NCBI GenBank assembly: GCA_964016875.1
Contig: OZ024737.1
Location: 32,427,683 to 32,491,682, forward strand
Length of the DNA: 64,000 bases
Reading direction: 5' to 3'
From: Fallopia convolvulus
Lineage: Eukaryota > Streptophyta > Magnoliopsida > Caryophyllales > Polygonaceae
Of the stretch, positions 1 through 14,259 are shown one piece after another. A model generated the notes under the pieces. That model saw nothing but the letters and a program-made list of their open reading frames with translations. It did no database searches and was not told where the DNA came from. The position numbers and the translations under genes are program-made. Position 1 is the stretch's first letter; each line of letters starts with the position of its first letter.

Positions 1-598
1 GATAAATTGTTCATTCCAAAAGGTTCTAATCTCACCTTTGAGTGGTTTCCAAGTCACATTTTAAGCCAGTTGTTCTTGTGTTGACATGGAGTGATACGGA
101 ATGTCGTTTATCAAATAACGTTTTCTCTTAGTCTTAATGTTCTTTACTTGATCAGAGTTTTTTAAACTACTTTACCTAGGTTCATGAGTCCACCTAATTT
201 CAAAAACATGCTTGTGAAAGTTTATGTACTCTATTTGTATTTCTTCATGTTCTGGCTGTATATATTAGGAAAAGCAAGTAAATATTATTAATCATCTCTT
301 AATCCGTTTACAGATGCTTGTCACCGGAAAAAAAAAAAGATTGGTGTGCATACTGCAAGATTATCATTTGTACCATTTTGTCTTGTAGAGCTGAACTTCC
401 CAGTGAATGTTTCTTTGTCTCGCCCAATATCACATTCTGAGCTGCTACTTGGGAACTTCTGTCTTATTTCTTCTTCAAATGGGATTTCTTTGTTTATGTT
501 TTGAGAAGTGTGATTTCTGAATTGATTTAGTATTAGCAAGGAATGCGGTTCAGCTTCAAAGATTTATGTACTGATGAATAAGTTTTATATGCTTCTAG
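1..598. other. Upstream part of ALKBH8-like gene, unresolved
   Basis: The window opens inside or just before the ALKBH8-like gene. A plus-strand open stretch around 345-505 reaches a stop near 502, but I cannot join it convincingly to the exon at 599 or match it to the RNA-recognition motif that often precedes AlkB in this family. No other gene is seen. The minus-strand open frame here is short and has no recognisable content. Confidence 0.3.
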
Positions 599-2338
599 AC
601 CAAGAGTCATGACTCCTTAGAAGTGGCTTTAACAACTTCAGAGCTGAACATCCCAGGCATTTACTTGCTCCGTGATTTTGTTACTGCAAAAGAAGAGGAG
701 GTTAGAACCTTCCTCACTATAATTATGCTGCAAATTAATCGGTGTAGTTATTATTTATTAATAATAGTTTTTTCTAGGAATTACTTGCAGCTGTTGATGC
801 TAGGCCATGGAACAGTCTAGCAAAGAGAAGGGTTCAACATTATGGCTTTGAATTTTGCTATCAAGTAAGTGAGAAGAAATTTTAGCCTCACTGTGACTTT
901 GCATTCTTGGGCTTGAGTTTTCACTGGATTTACGTCTTGATTCTGTGGATCAGACAAGAAATGTTGATCCTAAGCGTCACATGGGCAACCTTCCATCATT
1001 TGTCTCTTCCATTGTTGAAAGAATTTCCACCTGTCCCGGTCTTGACGCTGATGCTGCAAATTTACAGCTGGACCAATTGACGGTATGCTTTCATATATGT
1101 GCTCTTTTTGTTTGGTTGAATTTCACATAGGTGCTCTAAGTCTAAAGCAGTCTCTGATGTAAAGTTTACACCCCCGAGTTTTCTGTATGAAAATTGTCAA
1201 ATAATGTAAATTTTGAGGAGGTGTGCACTTGGTGACATGAAATTGTTACAACTTGAAAAATAACACAAATTCAGAAACTGACATATTACTATAGTCGGAT
1301 GGCCGTAAATTCTGGTGAATCAATCAAACATGGCTAGAGTTCTTCACATGGACTGATTTTAGAGCAGACTATTCAATTTTCATATTCGAAGAGACAAATG
1401 TGTGAATTTTCCAAACCTTAACTAAGGATATTTGCTATTGTTATGATTATGATCAGTTTGAGTTATTTTAAGCAATTTACCCCCTTTTCCTATTTCGTTA
1501 GATGTAAAATACGACTGAAACCCTACTTACACCTGAATCTTTATTAATATTAATAGGTTAATGAGTATCCTCCTGGGGTAGGATTGTCCCCTCATATTGA
1601 CACTCATTCTGCATTTGAGGATGCAATTTTTAGCCTTTCACTAGCTGGGCCTTGTATTATGGAGCTGAGAAGATATGAAGACGGGTCGTGGAAGTCTGAA
1701 CATCCTACAAACAAGGTGGATAAAATAACAGAGGAAAACATAGAGCACTCTGTTAGCTTATTGAGGAAGGCTATATATCTTCCTCCCAGATCAATGCTCG
1801 TTTTGTCTGGTGAAGGCCGTTATGCTTGGCATCACTACATTCCCCACCATAAGGTACGGAACAAAATCTTTCTTTGATCTTTGTCTAAGGTTGCAGATCT
1901 GATTTTTTCTTTATAATGACCGCTATTGTTTTACAAGAATTAGTTTTTCTTGTTTTTTCCAGGTTGATCAGGTGAAAGACAGACTAATCAAGAGGAGTTT
2001 AAGAAGAATATCCTTCACATTACGTAAGGTTTGTCCAATTCTCCACAATTCTCCAAAAATGTATGGTAAAACTAAAATGACAAATTTATACCGAGTCATA
2101 TGGAACAGTCAAAATCTTTAAGGCCGGGTTTGAAGTGTTTGTTTTGTTCGGCAATGTAAAAGAAGTTTTCTTAAAGATCATTATTGAAATTGAATGAGCC
2201 TCTCATCAAATACTTCTGTCATGACATGGTGTCCTGTTGAAGCACGTGACTCATTCTGCTTAGACCCGTTCTTCTTTGCAGGTTCGAGTAGGACCATGCC
2301 AGTGTGAATATCCTGAATATTGTGATTCTCAGAGATAG
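599..2338 (+). CDS. ALKBH8: ALKBH8-like tRNA wobble-uridine hydroxylase, AlkB domain (5' end not resolved)
   Basis: This is a 2-oxoglutarate/Fe(II) dioxygenase of the AlkB family. ALKBH8 enzymes hydroxylate mcm5U at the tRNA wobble position. Phase-compatible exons are 599-700, 778-864, 954-1082, 1557-1853, 1963-2028 and 2282-2338, giving a continuous reading frame that ends in TAG. Exon 1 encodes the entry segment IPGIYLLRDFVTAKEEE. Exon 2 has the RRVQHYGFEF segment typical of ALKBH8. Exon 4 holds NEYPPGVGLSPHIDTH, whose HxD supplies two iron ligands, and later a His in GRYAWHHYIPHHK as the likely third. Exon 5 has RRISFTLR, matching the 2OG-binding Arg motif. The last exon is short and ends with a Cys-rich tail (CQCEYPEYC). 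No methyltransferase domain follows, as in the Arabidopsis homologue where that function is on a separate gene. The true start lies upstream, and any RRM was not identified. Confidence 0.85.
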
Positions 2339-3031
2339 AAAAGACCCATTTTCCCAGTTTTGTCAGCAGAGAAAAAGAGATCCTTGAAACTTTTATTTTT
2401 AAATTTACCTTACAATTTTTTATCTGAATGCGATGTATTTTATAAATGGTAATCATCGTTAATGCTGAATGCCTGTAGTGAATTGAGTAGAGCAACTGAA
2501 CTACATTGTTTATTCAAAATACGAAAAGTTTTGTAATTGTGCTCAATGGCCTCCTGAAAGTAAGAAAATTATCGTTGGGCACTTGTGCCTGTTGAATATG
2601 GCTCACAACTATGAGTCTCAGACCGATCCAGTTAAGCTCAAGTGATTCCTCTTTTCCTTGCGTGAAAAGAAAAAGAAGTAAAAAGTGCTATCTTGTAAAT
2701 TTCACCCAAGGATATTGTGATTTATGTGTATTCACATTTTAGCTATAAAGTAACCTAATGGATTTGTGTTGTGACTTGTGAGTCTTAATTTGCTATCAAC
2801 ATTTTAGCTGTGTAAATATAAAAATATTATATTTTTATCATTTACTGAAATGCATAACTTTGGACCCTTTCTGGTAAAGTTAGGTATAAAAATATTATAT
2901 TTTTATCATTTACTTGCTTCCTACACTCCCCCAACCATCCAATAGCTGCTCCTTTCCTTTCCCTCCATAAACCTCCCCCCAGGCCCCAGCCAATTTATCC
3001 TCCGGCGCCGGAGGACAAAAGGTCGACCTCG
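2339..3031. other. Intergenic: ALKBH8 3' flank and promoter of the MFS gene
   Basis: No gene is seen. A 29-bp AT-rich segment occurs twice as an exact direct repeat (2817-2845 and 2885-2913, spacing 68 bp). A C-rich stretch follows up to the NFD4-like start codon, which looks like that gene's 5' leader. Confidence 0.5.
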
Positions 3032-5533
3032 ATGATGGCGGGAGAGTCGAGGAAATGGATGATACTGGTGGCCACCATCTGGATTCAAGCCTTCACGGGG
3101 ACCAACTTCGACTTCTCAGCCTACTCCTCCGATTTGAAGTCGGTGCTCGGAATCTCACAGGTCCAGCTCAATTACCTGGCCACAGCCTCCGATTTCGGTA
3201 AGGCGGTGGGGTGGTCATCGGGGCTTGCGCTCCTCTGGCTGCCTCTGCCGGTGGTGATGTTCATTGCGGCGGCCATGGGGCTGCTAGGCTACGGCATCCA
3301 GTGGCTCGTCATTCGAAGCCTCATCTCCTTGCCTTACGTCGTGGTGAGTCAAATTCCGCATCTCGATCGGAAATCTGAATGAATTTGTTCAGTTTTAAAT
3401 CCCTAGATTGTTCATTCCTTTTCAGTTTTTGGTTTTCTTGTTTTGATTTGGACTTATTATCTGAGTCTAGATGTTGATTGATTTGTTGTCAATGCGGCAT
3501 TCTTGTGAATTAATCTAAAGTCGAGTTTATTTAATTAAGAAAATGAAATGAAAAAGAACGATTGAGATCATTTCTATGTTAACACTAACAGACTAAACAG
3601 AGTATTTACACTCGACCCTGACGTGTATGCTATAATAGTTAGGTGAAAATTCAATCTGCTTGTGAACGTAGACTTTTCTGGGACCAAATCTGAGGATATG
3701 ATGCTAGGACAACACAATAATGTTTGTGCGTCTTAAATTTTGATGGGGACTGGTTGATATTTGATGCCTCAACTCTCAACCAAGAGTATGATACAAATGT
3801 TAAACATCTCTTCTGAAACTCCAGAAAGTGCTAATTACTCTGTCTAGCTTCCATACACAATTTAGACTTCATTTTTAAGAATCAATAAATTAATCCTATC
3901 AATTTACTTCATAGGCTACATTTAAACCACAAAGGACTTTTCAGGAAAATCATTTTTTTCAATTTGATGATCCAAGACAGAAACTAATGGAATTCTTTCA
4001 CAGGTCTTTCTTTTCTGCCTATTATCAGGTTGCAGCATCTGCTGGTTCAACACTGTATGCTTCGTCCTCTGCAACCGAAACTTCTTAGCCAACAGATCAC
4101 TAGCAATCTCCTTAACCATTAGCTTCAACGGCGTTAGTGCAGCCTTATATACACTTGCAGCCAACTCCATTAACTCCTCATCCAGCTCTCTCTATCTCCT
4201 CCTAAACGCCCTCGCGCCCCTCATAACTTCCTTTTTTGCCCTCATCCCAATCCTAAGACAACAAGATGTCCAACCCTTCTCACAAAATATAATCCAATAC
4301 GATTCCATCATTTTCCTCATACTAAATATCTCAGCTGTAATCACCGGCTTGTACCTCCTCTTTGGCAGCTCAGCCGCCACAAATCTGACCTCAGCTCGCC
4401 TTCTCTTTGGTGGGGCCCTCTTCCTCCTTGTCCTCCCATTGTTTGTCCCTGGCATTGTCTATGCTAGAGATTGGTTCGAGCACAACATCTACTCTAGCTT
4501 CCAAATTAATAATGGCTCTGGCTTCTTGTTGGTCAATGATGATGATCTTGAGGTTCACAGGGAACTTACCCTTAGCCGTCATGGCAGCTATTCTAGTAAT
4601 ACTGGAGGAGGCTCTGAGAAAGGCGAAGGCTTATGTGATTGGCTACTGCAAAAGGGCCAGCTGGAAATGCTTGGGGAGGAGCACTCAGCTTGGCAGCTGA
4701 TTCATAGATTAGACTTTTGGCTTTACTATGTTGCTTATTTCTGTGGCGCTACTATTGGTTTGGTGTATAGCAATAACCTTGGCCAGATTGCGCAGTCTCT
4801 TGGATATAGCTCACAGACGTCTAGACTTGTAACACTCTATTCATCCTTCTCCTTCTTTGGTAGGCTGCTCTCTGCCACACCAGATTATATTCGCGCGTAA
4901 GCATACCAACTTTTCTTTATCTTTCAGAATATTGCATGACATTACTCTAACCATCGAGGAAAATCACTGCCTACTTACTGAAGATGAGGCATGTAATACA
5001 AAATGCACATAACTATAATAGTGCTTAACAAAACACAACTTTAATAATGCAGGAAGTTCTACTTTGCAAGGACAGGATGGCTAGCACTTGCTCTCGTACC
5101 AACTCCACTCGCCTTCTTCCTCTTAGCCGGATCAGGCAGCAGCATAGCACTACACGCCGGAACAGCACTTATTGGACTTAGCTCTGGCTTCATATTTGCA
5201 GCTGCTGTGTCCATAACATCAGAGTTGTTTGGACCCAACAATGTGGGTGTTAACCACAACATTTTAATCACCAACATTCCAATTGGATCTCTTCTATATG
5301 GTTTGATTGCTGCATTGGTATATGATTCTAATGCAAGCTCGTCTAATGAGATTGCTATGGTGACTTCTGATTCAATGGTGTGTATGGGTAAAAAATGCTA
5401 CTTCTTGACCTTTGTCTGGTGGGGATGCACTTCGGTTTTCGGTCTTGTGTCTAGTCTTCTTTTGTTCATGAGAACCCGACCCGCTTATGATAGATTTGAG
5501 TATGATAGAAGATCTTCCTTGAATGTTGATTAG
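3032..5533 (+). CDS. Nodulin-like / NFD4-type major facilitator transporter
   Basis: This is a predicted polytopic membrane protein of the plant nodulin-like MFS family, whose member NUCLEAR FUSION DEFECTIVE 4 is needed for karyogamy. Its substrate is not known. Three exons, 3032-3343, 4004-4896 and 5053-5533, join in phase to about 561 aa, the usual family length. The N-terminal nodulin-like domain begins with WMILVATIWIQAFTGTNFDF, then YSSDLK and QVQLNYLATASDFGKAVGW. Exon 2 opens with VFLFCLLSGCSICWFNT and continues through several hydrophobic segments into a polar loop of about 90 residues rich in Ser, Gly and Asp. The second half contains the conserved DFWLYYVAYFCGATIGLVYSNN and GRLLSA segments. 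Exon 3 carries TSELFGPNNVGVNHNI. I chose the first of two adjacent ATGs (3032 and 3035), and either may be used. Confidence 0.88.
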
Positions 5534-6314
5534 GATGAGCAGAGAGTTGAGACTATTGACCTAACAGGAAGTGAGTCTTCCTCTTACACATTTGATAGGA
5601 TTGAAACTTACAAGTGTGACAATTTTGTATAGAAATAAAATCCATAACAGAAGAATGGATCTGGTTGTGAAGCAATGGAATGCAAAAAAGTGATTGGGTT
5701 TGATAGACGCATAAAATCTGAGTTTGTTGAGGTGTGAGACTATTAGTACCTGATCATAGGTTCTTTGAGATTCCTGTTGATCATAATATAGGATTTCCTT
5801 TGTGAAAAGTACATATTCCATGAATCAAAATGCAAGCGAAGAGATTATTTCAGTGTTCTAGCTATGGAAATGATACATGAGAAATACAATGTATAGGAAA
5901 TGTTATTTTGTATGAGGTGGATTGTATAGTGCCAAGTGCAAATATACAGCATTGGTAATGGCCAAGTAAGATGTGATCAAGGAAACACTAATTGTGATCT
6001 AATGCTGAGAATGCCCAACCACTATGCAACCCTTTGGCAGAGAGAGACCACCTTATAAGTTGGAACCTAGGCAGGATATTTAGAGCAGTGATGTAAACTA
6101 GTAAGTTGAAAATGCAGAGTACACAAATTCCAACCACAAGATATAACAGGTGAAAATTCTTCAAACGGTAGGATAACGAAACTGTTAAGCTACAACCATT
6201 CCAGTCAACAAAAATATCATTGAAAAGCATCCAGAGCAATAAACTAAATGGTCTAACCAAAATTTTACTGAATTGAAAGCAATGAAGGACAAATTCCTCA
6301 GCTTTGAAAGTTTC
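5534..6314. other. Intergenic between convergent NFD4-like and RPS4 genes
   Basis: The two genes converge here, so this holds both 3' UTRs and terminator regions. I see no further gene or clear repeat. Confidence 0.5.
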
Positions 6315-8331
<2,017 letters not shown>

Positions 8332-8729
8332 GGTGGAGGTTCCCTTGAGGAAGATGGAAAACTAGGTTTTCAGAACGTTCGTCTGCTGCCTCCTTCCTCT
8401 GAGTAGGTTTAACTCGAAACCCTTTGAGAAAGAGAGAATTTATAACAAGCGCTATTATGCCCAATTTTTATTAAATTTTTAACACTGTGGGGGTGTTTTT
8501 GTCAATTAACATATCACTACATGATACATCAACATTTTCAGTCGGGTAGTGAAATCACTAAACAAAAAAATTCCAATTTTCATTTCAATTTTCACTTAAA
8601 ATTGACGAAATGAGATCACTCCGTTCCAAATATCTATCAATGTGACATCAATTGCTTGCACTTTAACACTCAGTCGAATAACAACCCGACGAATTGCTTC
8701 CACTTTCTAGATCAAGGTTAACATACTAA
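8332..8729. other. RPS4 5' flank
   Basis: Upstream of RPS4, including its 5' leader and promoter. No other gene or distinct repeat was recognised before the MITE at 8730. Confidence 0.4.
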
Positions 8730-9205
8730 GTGCTTGTTTGGTTAAGCACAGAAAATGTATTTCCTAGAAAATTAAATCATGTAAAATAAATTACAGGAAT
8801 TAAATTTTATAAGAATTGCGTAAAAGTATTTGGTTATGACTATTTTTATAGGAATTAAATTTCTACATTTTGTTTGGTTAGATTTGAAAAACCGTGTGAA
8901 TTTATATAAAGTTACTATCATAACTTTAATTTATGAAATGTGATTGGTTGATTCATGGGTATAATAGAGATTTTACAAATAATTAAATTTAAAAGAAAAA
9001 AATAATTATAAAAAAAAGGTGGAAGTAGATCTTATCTATCCCTTCCTTGGTAATTATAATTCCTCCATTTTGTAGGAATTGGAATTCACGAGAATTGAAT
9101 TTTCTAGGATTTTTAGTTGAATTTTTTCCAACCAAACACACATAATAAATGACACTTCCTAGGTTTTACAAATCATGGGATTTTACTAATTAACCAAATA
9201 AGCAC
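8730..9205. repeat. Tourist/Harbinger-like MITE
   Basis: A 476-bp non-coding element with 16-bp terminal inverted repeats (GTGCTTGTTTGGTTAA at the left, the complement of GTGCTTATTTGGTTAA at the right). It is bounded on both sides by TAA (8727-8729 and 9206-9208), the 3-bp target duplication typical of PIF/Harbinger elements. The interior is AT-rich with no ORF. Superfamily placement rests only on the target site and termini. Confidence 0.7.
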
Positions 9206-9265
9206 TAAGGAAGGATTTGCAAATTATGGGATTTTACTAATTAACTAAACAAGCACTAAGGAAGG
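9169..9265. repeat. Tandem 51-bp repeat of the MITE right end
   Basis: The right end of the MITE and its flank are duplicated in tandem with a 51-bp period. Both copies run from CAAATCATGGGA or CAAATTATGGGA to GCACTAAGGAAGG, starting at 9169 and 9220, with a few substitutions between them. Confidence 0.75.
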
Positions 9266-9852
9266 GTATAGTCATCAAGGAAGTAGGAATTGTCTTTGGG
9301 ATATTGAAATGATCCTAATAGTCATCAAAGCATTATAAGGAGATAGGAAGTGTCTTTGAGATATTTAAACTCTCCAGAACTTTTAATTTATCTAAAAAAA
9401 TGCTCTAAGACGTCATCCTAATTCTTACCTCATAAAAAAATACTCTTTCCGAGCAAAAATAAGTGTTGCTTTAACATTTAGTCATAATAGTAATTTTTCT
9501 CTCATTTTTATCACTTTTTTAAATACCTACAACTATTTTAGCCCAATATAAAAAAGTATCTGCATAATTTATGTGGAAGCTTTTGTAATTGTACATGTAT
9601 GGAGGGCCTCATAAACAATAAAATGTAAGTGATGATAGGCAATTCCCAAAATTTATAAAATAATTGGAAGAGAATATAACTTGAGCCCCTCGACCAAAAA
9701 TAAGATGTGCTGCGGAATAATAAAAATGGAAAACCATACAACTATTAAAAAAAAACTAATACTACAGCCATTATTTATTATTCTAAGAAATAACAACAAA
9801 AGCTACTACTGGTTTGATTGCTTATTTGAAAGAGCAACGGTTTGCCATGCTT
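9266..9852. other. Intergenic, COQ5 3' flank
   Basis: AT-rich sequence. Two imperfect copies of a block containing TAGTCATCAA and GTGTCTTTGAGATATT-like text lie near 9268-9310 and 9318-9366. No gene is seen. Confidence 0.4.
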
Positions 9853-12477
9853 TTAAACTTTGAGACCAGAATGGATAGCCACAACCCCACCCACAAGATT
9901 CTCATATTCAACCTTCTTGAACCCTGCTTCAGCAATCATCGATGCAAACGCGTCCTGCACATTGGTACATGCTAACCATTATATCTCTATGGAATCTTAC
10001 AAACATTTTGAGTTTAATCAACAGCATCATTTATCAGCAAGCATGACTACAATTCGACCAAATCACCTGGGGTGGGAAGCGGCGTATGCTTTCAACTAAG
10101 TATTGGTAAGAGTCTCTGTCTCCAGCCACCAACTCCCCAACGGCTGGAATAACATTAAACGAGTAATAATCATATCTGCCAGAAAATCAATACGTCACAT
10201 TTAGGTATAGCCCGCAAGCTAAGATAAAAATATACATCAACCGGAGAAAATTCCAAAAGAAACAAATGAGTCACAATAGTAATGCGATAATGTGTATTGA
10301 AAATTCCAAAAGGTGGTTTGAAATATACAGCCAACCATCATCAAGGCATTCGAGTGACGCAAAAAATTTCAAAAGACCAGAAAAATAAATTTATTGGTTA
10401 TGTCGAGTACAGAACTATCAGGCAATTAGGTTCACGTCATAGTATCTTCATCTTGCAGTGATTATCGCAATGTCTAAAAAAGATGGAGTGAAGCACAAAA
10501 TCAAATAATACTCACAGTTGTTTAAACACGGGGGCTTTAACATGGCTCAGTTCGAGACAGAGAAACCTTCCACCGTGCTTTAATACCCTATCATAAAATC
10601 AAAACAATTGAAAATTAAGAAGTTTAAGATGTCAGTTTGGCCTTTTACTACAGCTATGAGGTAAAAAGAAACAATTGAAACTTACTGCAAAATAGAGCAT
10701 TGTTATTTGATTACAAAGAAGAGAAAATAATTATGGCATAGAACAACCTTAACAGAATTATTTTTTTCAAGAACATCCCTCCACTGGCCTTACATTGTTG
10801 TGCAAATATTCATAATGTTGAGAGTCTCAGACCAATACATTGACAAGAGAAAATGCAATGACATTTACCTGTAAGCTTCTGCAAGAGCCTTCTCTATATG
10901 TGTTACATTTCTAATCCCAAAAGCAATAGTGTATCCATCCATGGAATCACTGTCAAACTCCAGGGCTTCTGCATCCCCTTCCACCCACACAAGTGATGAA
11001 TCTCCTCCAAGACCTATACATATATAGAATTCTTTCACATGTAAGAAGATTTAAACAGATACTACTTGGCAATGATTTTAACTCTTATGATATGGGAACA
11101 TATATATGAAGTGAAAACCATTTATAGCAAAAAAAAAAAATGAATTATAAAATTACATTCAAACTTTAAGAGCTTGAATTTGAGGCGAGCATGAAAGTCA
11201 TTATAATTGGAGGAAATAACATTTAATAATCAATCGCTATAAGTAAATCGAAATCCATTGCAAAAAAAAAAAAGACTGAAATTTGAGTCTAGCAATTAGC
11301 ATGACAAACATTTTCAAAAATACATGGCAGGGAAGTAAGAATGTTGAAACATTAGCAGTTTTGCACCTTGAGGTTACAAAGGTCAAATTAGATGACACAA
11401 CTTGCTGACTGCAGATATATAAATTTGGAAATCCAACATTCTACTTCTTGTACCTCTTTCTACAGCTCTCCTTTTGCCAACATCTAACATGTTGGGATTG
11501 ATGTCACACACATATATCTTAGTTTCATCATCGTTGCAAGCATCTCTCTTTGATAAATGCTTGATCCTGTTTATAGAATCCAAGACCCTGAAAGCAACAT
11601 CACCTGAATATATAGTCCCTCAGTAACTGGGAGAAAATATAATACAGAGTAGAGAACAAGTAGGATCTTAACAGAATGACACCACATTATTCATATCCAC
11701 AACAAATCCACAACAAAATACAAACACAATTCTGTACCTGTTCCACCAGCTACATCCAGATGCTTCATTCCAGGAAATGGGCTTAAATCTGACACCAGCC
11801 TACATGAAAAAAAAAACAATTGTACTTTAAAAATAAATAGAATGCTTGTCAGACAAAAAAAGATAGAAATCTTGCTATGAACAAAAGATCATCAAAACAG
11901 ACCTATCCTTCCACAACCTGTGCAGCCCAGCACTCATGAAATCATTCATAATATCATAATTTGCAGCAACATTGCTGAAGACATTACCAACCAGCTGACT
12001 TTTTTCTTCTTCACGTACTTTCTTGAATCCTAAAAAATTAACACTAGTAGTTTATTGATAAATGCACCTATATACAGAGAAGATCCATGCTAACCGAAAT
12101 TGACCCATTTTAAAAAGATTTTATGGAGGAAACTTCAATGAATAGCAAAAAAGAGTCAATGGATGAAGCTAAATGGAGAATATTCCATGAACAATGTTGA
12201 AAACCACCCAGGGAACAGTATCAATAAATCACTATCAAGAACTCTAAGCAGTGTTTGAATAATCTGTTATGACGAAAGTCCAAATTATGCTTCATCATTT
12301 ATTTAATATCATCAAGGACATAAACAAAGTTAAACAAAAAAAACATCATGGAAAAGAAGTGCTGGAAAGAGAAAGCTGACCAAAGCTTGTAGCATGAGAA
12401 TGCAAATGAGAAGTCGAGGAAAGCATGGGAGGGTAGAAATTCTGTGCACTTTTAGCAATCCTTCTCAGTGCCATCAT
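9853..12477 (-). CDS. COQ5: 2-methoxy-6-polyprenyl-1,4-benzoquinol methylase, mitochondrial (COQ5)
   Basis: This SAM-dependent C-methyltransferase of the UbiE/COQ5 family acts in ubiquinone synthesis on the matrix side of the inner mitochondrial membrane. Eight coding exons join in phase: 12381-12477, 11903-12029, 11738-11799, 11454-11603, 10869-11013, 10516-10587, 10067-10175 and 9853-9954, about 287 aa, the usual plant length. The N-terminus (MMALRRIAKSAQNF) is basic and hydroxylated, like a mitochondrial presequence. Family motifs include VFSNVAANYDIMNDFMSAGLHRLWKD, the SAM loop HLDVAGGTGDVAF, CDINPNMLDVGKRRA, and IAFGIRNVTHIEKAL. The last exon ends GGVVAIHSGLKV-stop. A non-coding 5' exon with a GT donor lies near 13184-13390, so the leader is split by an intron. 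A Helitron-type terminus is immediately upstream and may have affected the promoter. Confidence 0.96.
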
Positions 12478-13183
12478 AGTACTATAATACCTCCACAACA
12501 GAAACAAACGAAAATTTATTTGCAAGGATAAAAAATAGACACGGTAAGCTTTAAATTATACAAAAATAAATCTATATCAAATCATACAAATCTGAGCTTG
12601 TTCCAGATTTATGTATTACAAGCATGTAAGTCTGAGTTTACTTAAATGCCAGGTTTTATTATTTCCAACAAAGAAATCAATCTTGGAAAAAGTGGTGAGT
12701 AACAACTTCATCACCCCTTCAATAAGCTTTTTTTTTTCTAGGACGTAAGCCTCTAAAAAGTAGCTCAGGAACATTTACTACCAGATAATCTCATAAAAAT
12801 TGATCTTGATAGCCACTTACCCTTCACTCCAAAGTCCAAACTACCAACCAGTAGATGACAGTATGATATAATCTGATTCTCTAAATGACAGCATGCTATA
12901 ATCTGATTCTCTACAGCTCTAAACATATCTTAATGTGATTACATATCTACTAATCCCAATCAAACCAGCATTGTATCATCAAAATTCAAGTACCCTAGCA
13001 AATTAGATAATACTTCAACCAAAAAGGTTGAGAAACTAAGATTATAAAGCAAGCGCAACTAGCTACCGACACCAGAAAGACCAATACAATTTATAGCAAT
13101 GGAAGTTCAATAATCCGATTAAAAAAAAGTCCATTTTTATAAAATTATAGACTAAGAGAGTAGAATAGAGGGATCAAAAAATA

Positions 13184-13390
13184 CCTAAGCGTTTGGGAGT
13201 GAGAGGTGAGATCTGAGGAGGATTGCGATGGGAGACAGGTGGAAAATTTCGCCGGACTGAAGTCGGCGCGTAAGAAGAAATTGAGAAGAAGAAAATTAGG
13301 GTTCTGTATTGATCCCCATCGTTCTCTCTTACATACTCCAAGGGAAGAGAGTTTTTTCACAGAGAGGACTCGAAGAAGTTTCTGTTTTAA
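13184..13390 (-). promoter_or_regulatory. COQ5: 5' UTR exon of COQ5
   Basis: On the minus strand a purine-rich leader ends with CGCTTAG before a GTATTTT donor at about 13183. An acceptor lies just before the ATG-containing exon (about 12490). The upper limit of the exon is a guess, because the next sequence is a Helitron-type end at 13397. Confidence 0.5.
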
Positions 13391-13396
13391 TCCTAA

Positions 13397-13470
13397 CTAG
13401 TGTAATGTCCGTACCCTGTACGGGTTTAACTAATATAATAATATTTATATTAGAGTATTATTAAAAAAAG
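13397..13470 (-). mobile_element. Helitron-type 3' terminus
   Basis: Read on the minus strand, the sequence gives a GC-rich hairpin CCGTAC-AGG-GTACGG, then 9 nt, then CTAG followed by host T. That is the CTRR-T ending with a subterminal hairpin that defines Helitron 3' ends. The matching 5' end could not be found, so the length of the element is unknown. It may include the chromomethylase fragment at 13988. Confidence 0.5.
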
Positions 13471-13987
13471 ATATACATATATATGTTTTTACCAATATCG
13501 ACCAAAAAAATATATGTTCTTACCAAATTAATATAAGAGTGATTCCATATGTTAGGATAGTCAAGATACTGCAAGATTTTTAATTCAACTTCTCCGTGAT
13601 CCCGTTACAAAGAAAATATTAGTCCACTCAAATTCAAAAACCTAATTAGAAACCAAATTCAAAAAAAATTACAAGAATAAAGTGAGTTTTTAAATACTTG
13701 CACATAGAGTTGATAAAAACATAACCATAAAATTACATGTACACTACTTTAGACTAATCAAAATTTTATTTGAACCTTTAAAATGTAACAGTGGAAAGAT
13801 TGATAGTTATAATAGAACACCAGTAACAACTAACAACAAAATACTGTCATAAAATTATTAGAACTACAACCAAAGCTATGCTTGGTGTTCAGAAGTGCTA
13901 GGTGAAGAAGGTTCGGTAACTTGAGGGAGATCTGATGGGAGAGTGAATACAGCTTCAATTCCTTGTCAACATCTCCTTCGCTTGCCT

Positions 13988-14240
13988 TCACCAAGCTATA
14001 TAACCAAGAGCCCGAGCAACAGGTATTGCAACGACATTACCAACTCGAATGTACCTATTAACATAACACAAGGATATTGTTACAGTTTAGTACCAAGTTT
14101 TTGAAAAAAAAGATTATGTTTAAGCAGATATATTGACTGAACATACATCAATTTGACTGGATCACAAAGCTTGTAATAGTCTGGGTATCCTTGAAGCCTT
14201 GCATTCTCCCTCACACACCAGGCAAGTCGCAGAAATTTGC
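13988..14240 (-). pseudogene. Chromomethylase (CMT) C-terminal fragment
   Basis: Two minus-strand pieces, about 14147-14240 and 13988-14054, splice in phase through a GT-AG intron. They encode VRENARLQGYPDYYKLCDP and then YIRVGNVVAIPVARALGY before a stop. These match the last catalytic motifs (IX-X) of plant chromomethylases: the RENARLQGFPDYY region and the xVGNAVAxPVARALGY motif that helps SAM and target binding. Upstream exons (the BAH and chromo domains, and the PC motif) are not visible in the next 3 kb, so this is a detached 3' fragment. It sits about 600 bp from a Helitron-type 3' terminus and could be a captured gene piece. Confidence 0.75.
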
Positions 14241-14259
14241 CCCTGGATTGCAAAATTAC

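Noticed and set aside
4192..4582. Minus-strand frames opposite the NFD4-like exon
   Set aside because: They are shadows of the membrane-protein exon, which has clear family motifs and phase-compatible splice sites on the plus strand.
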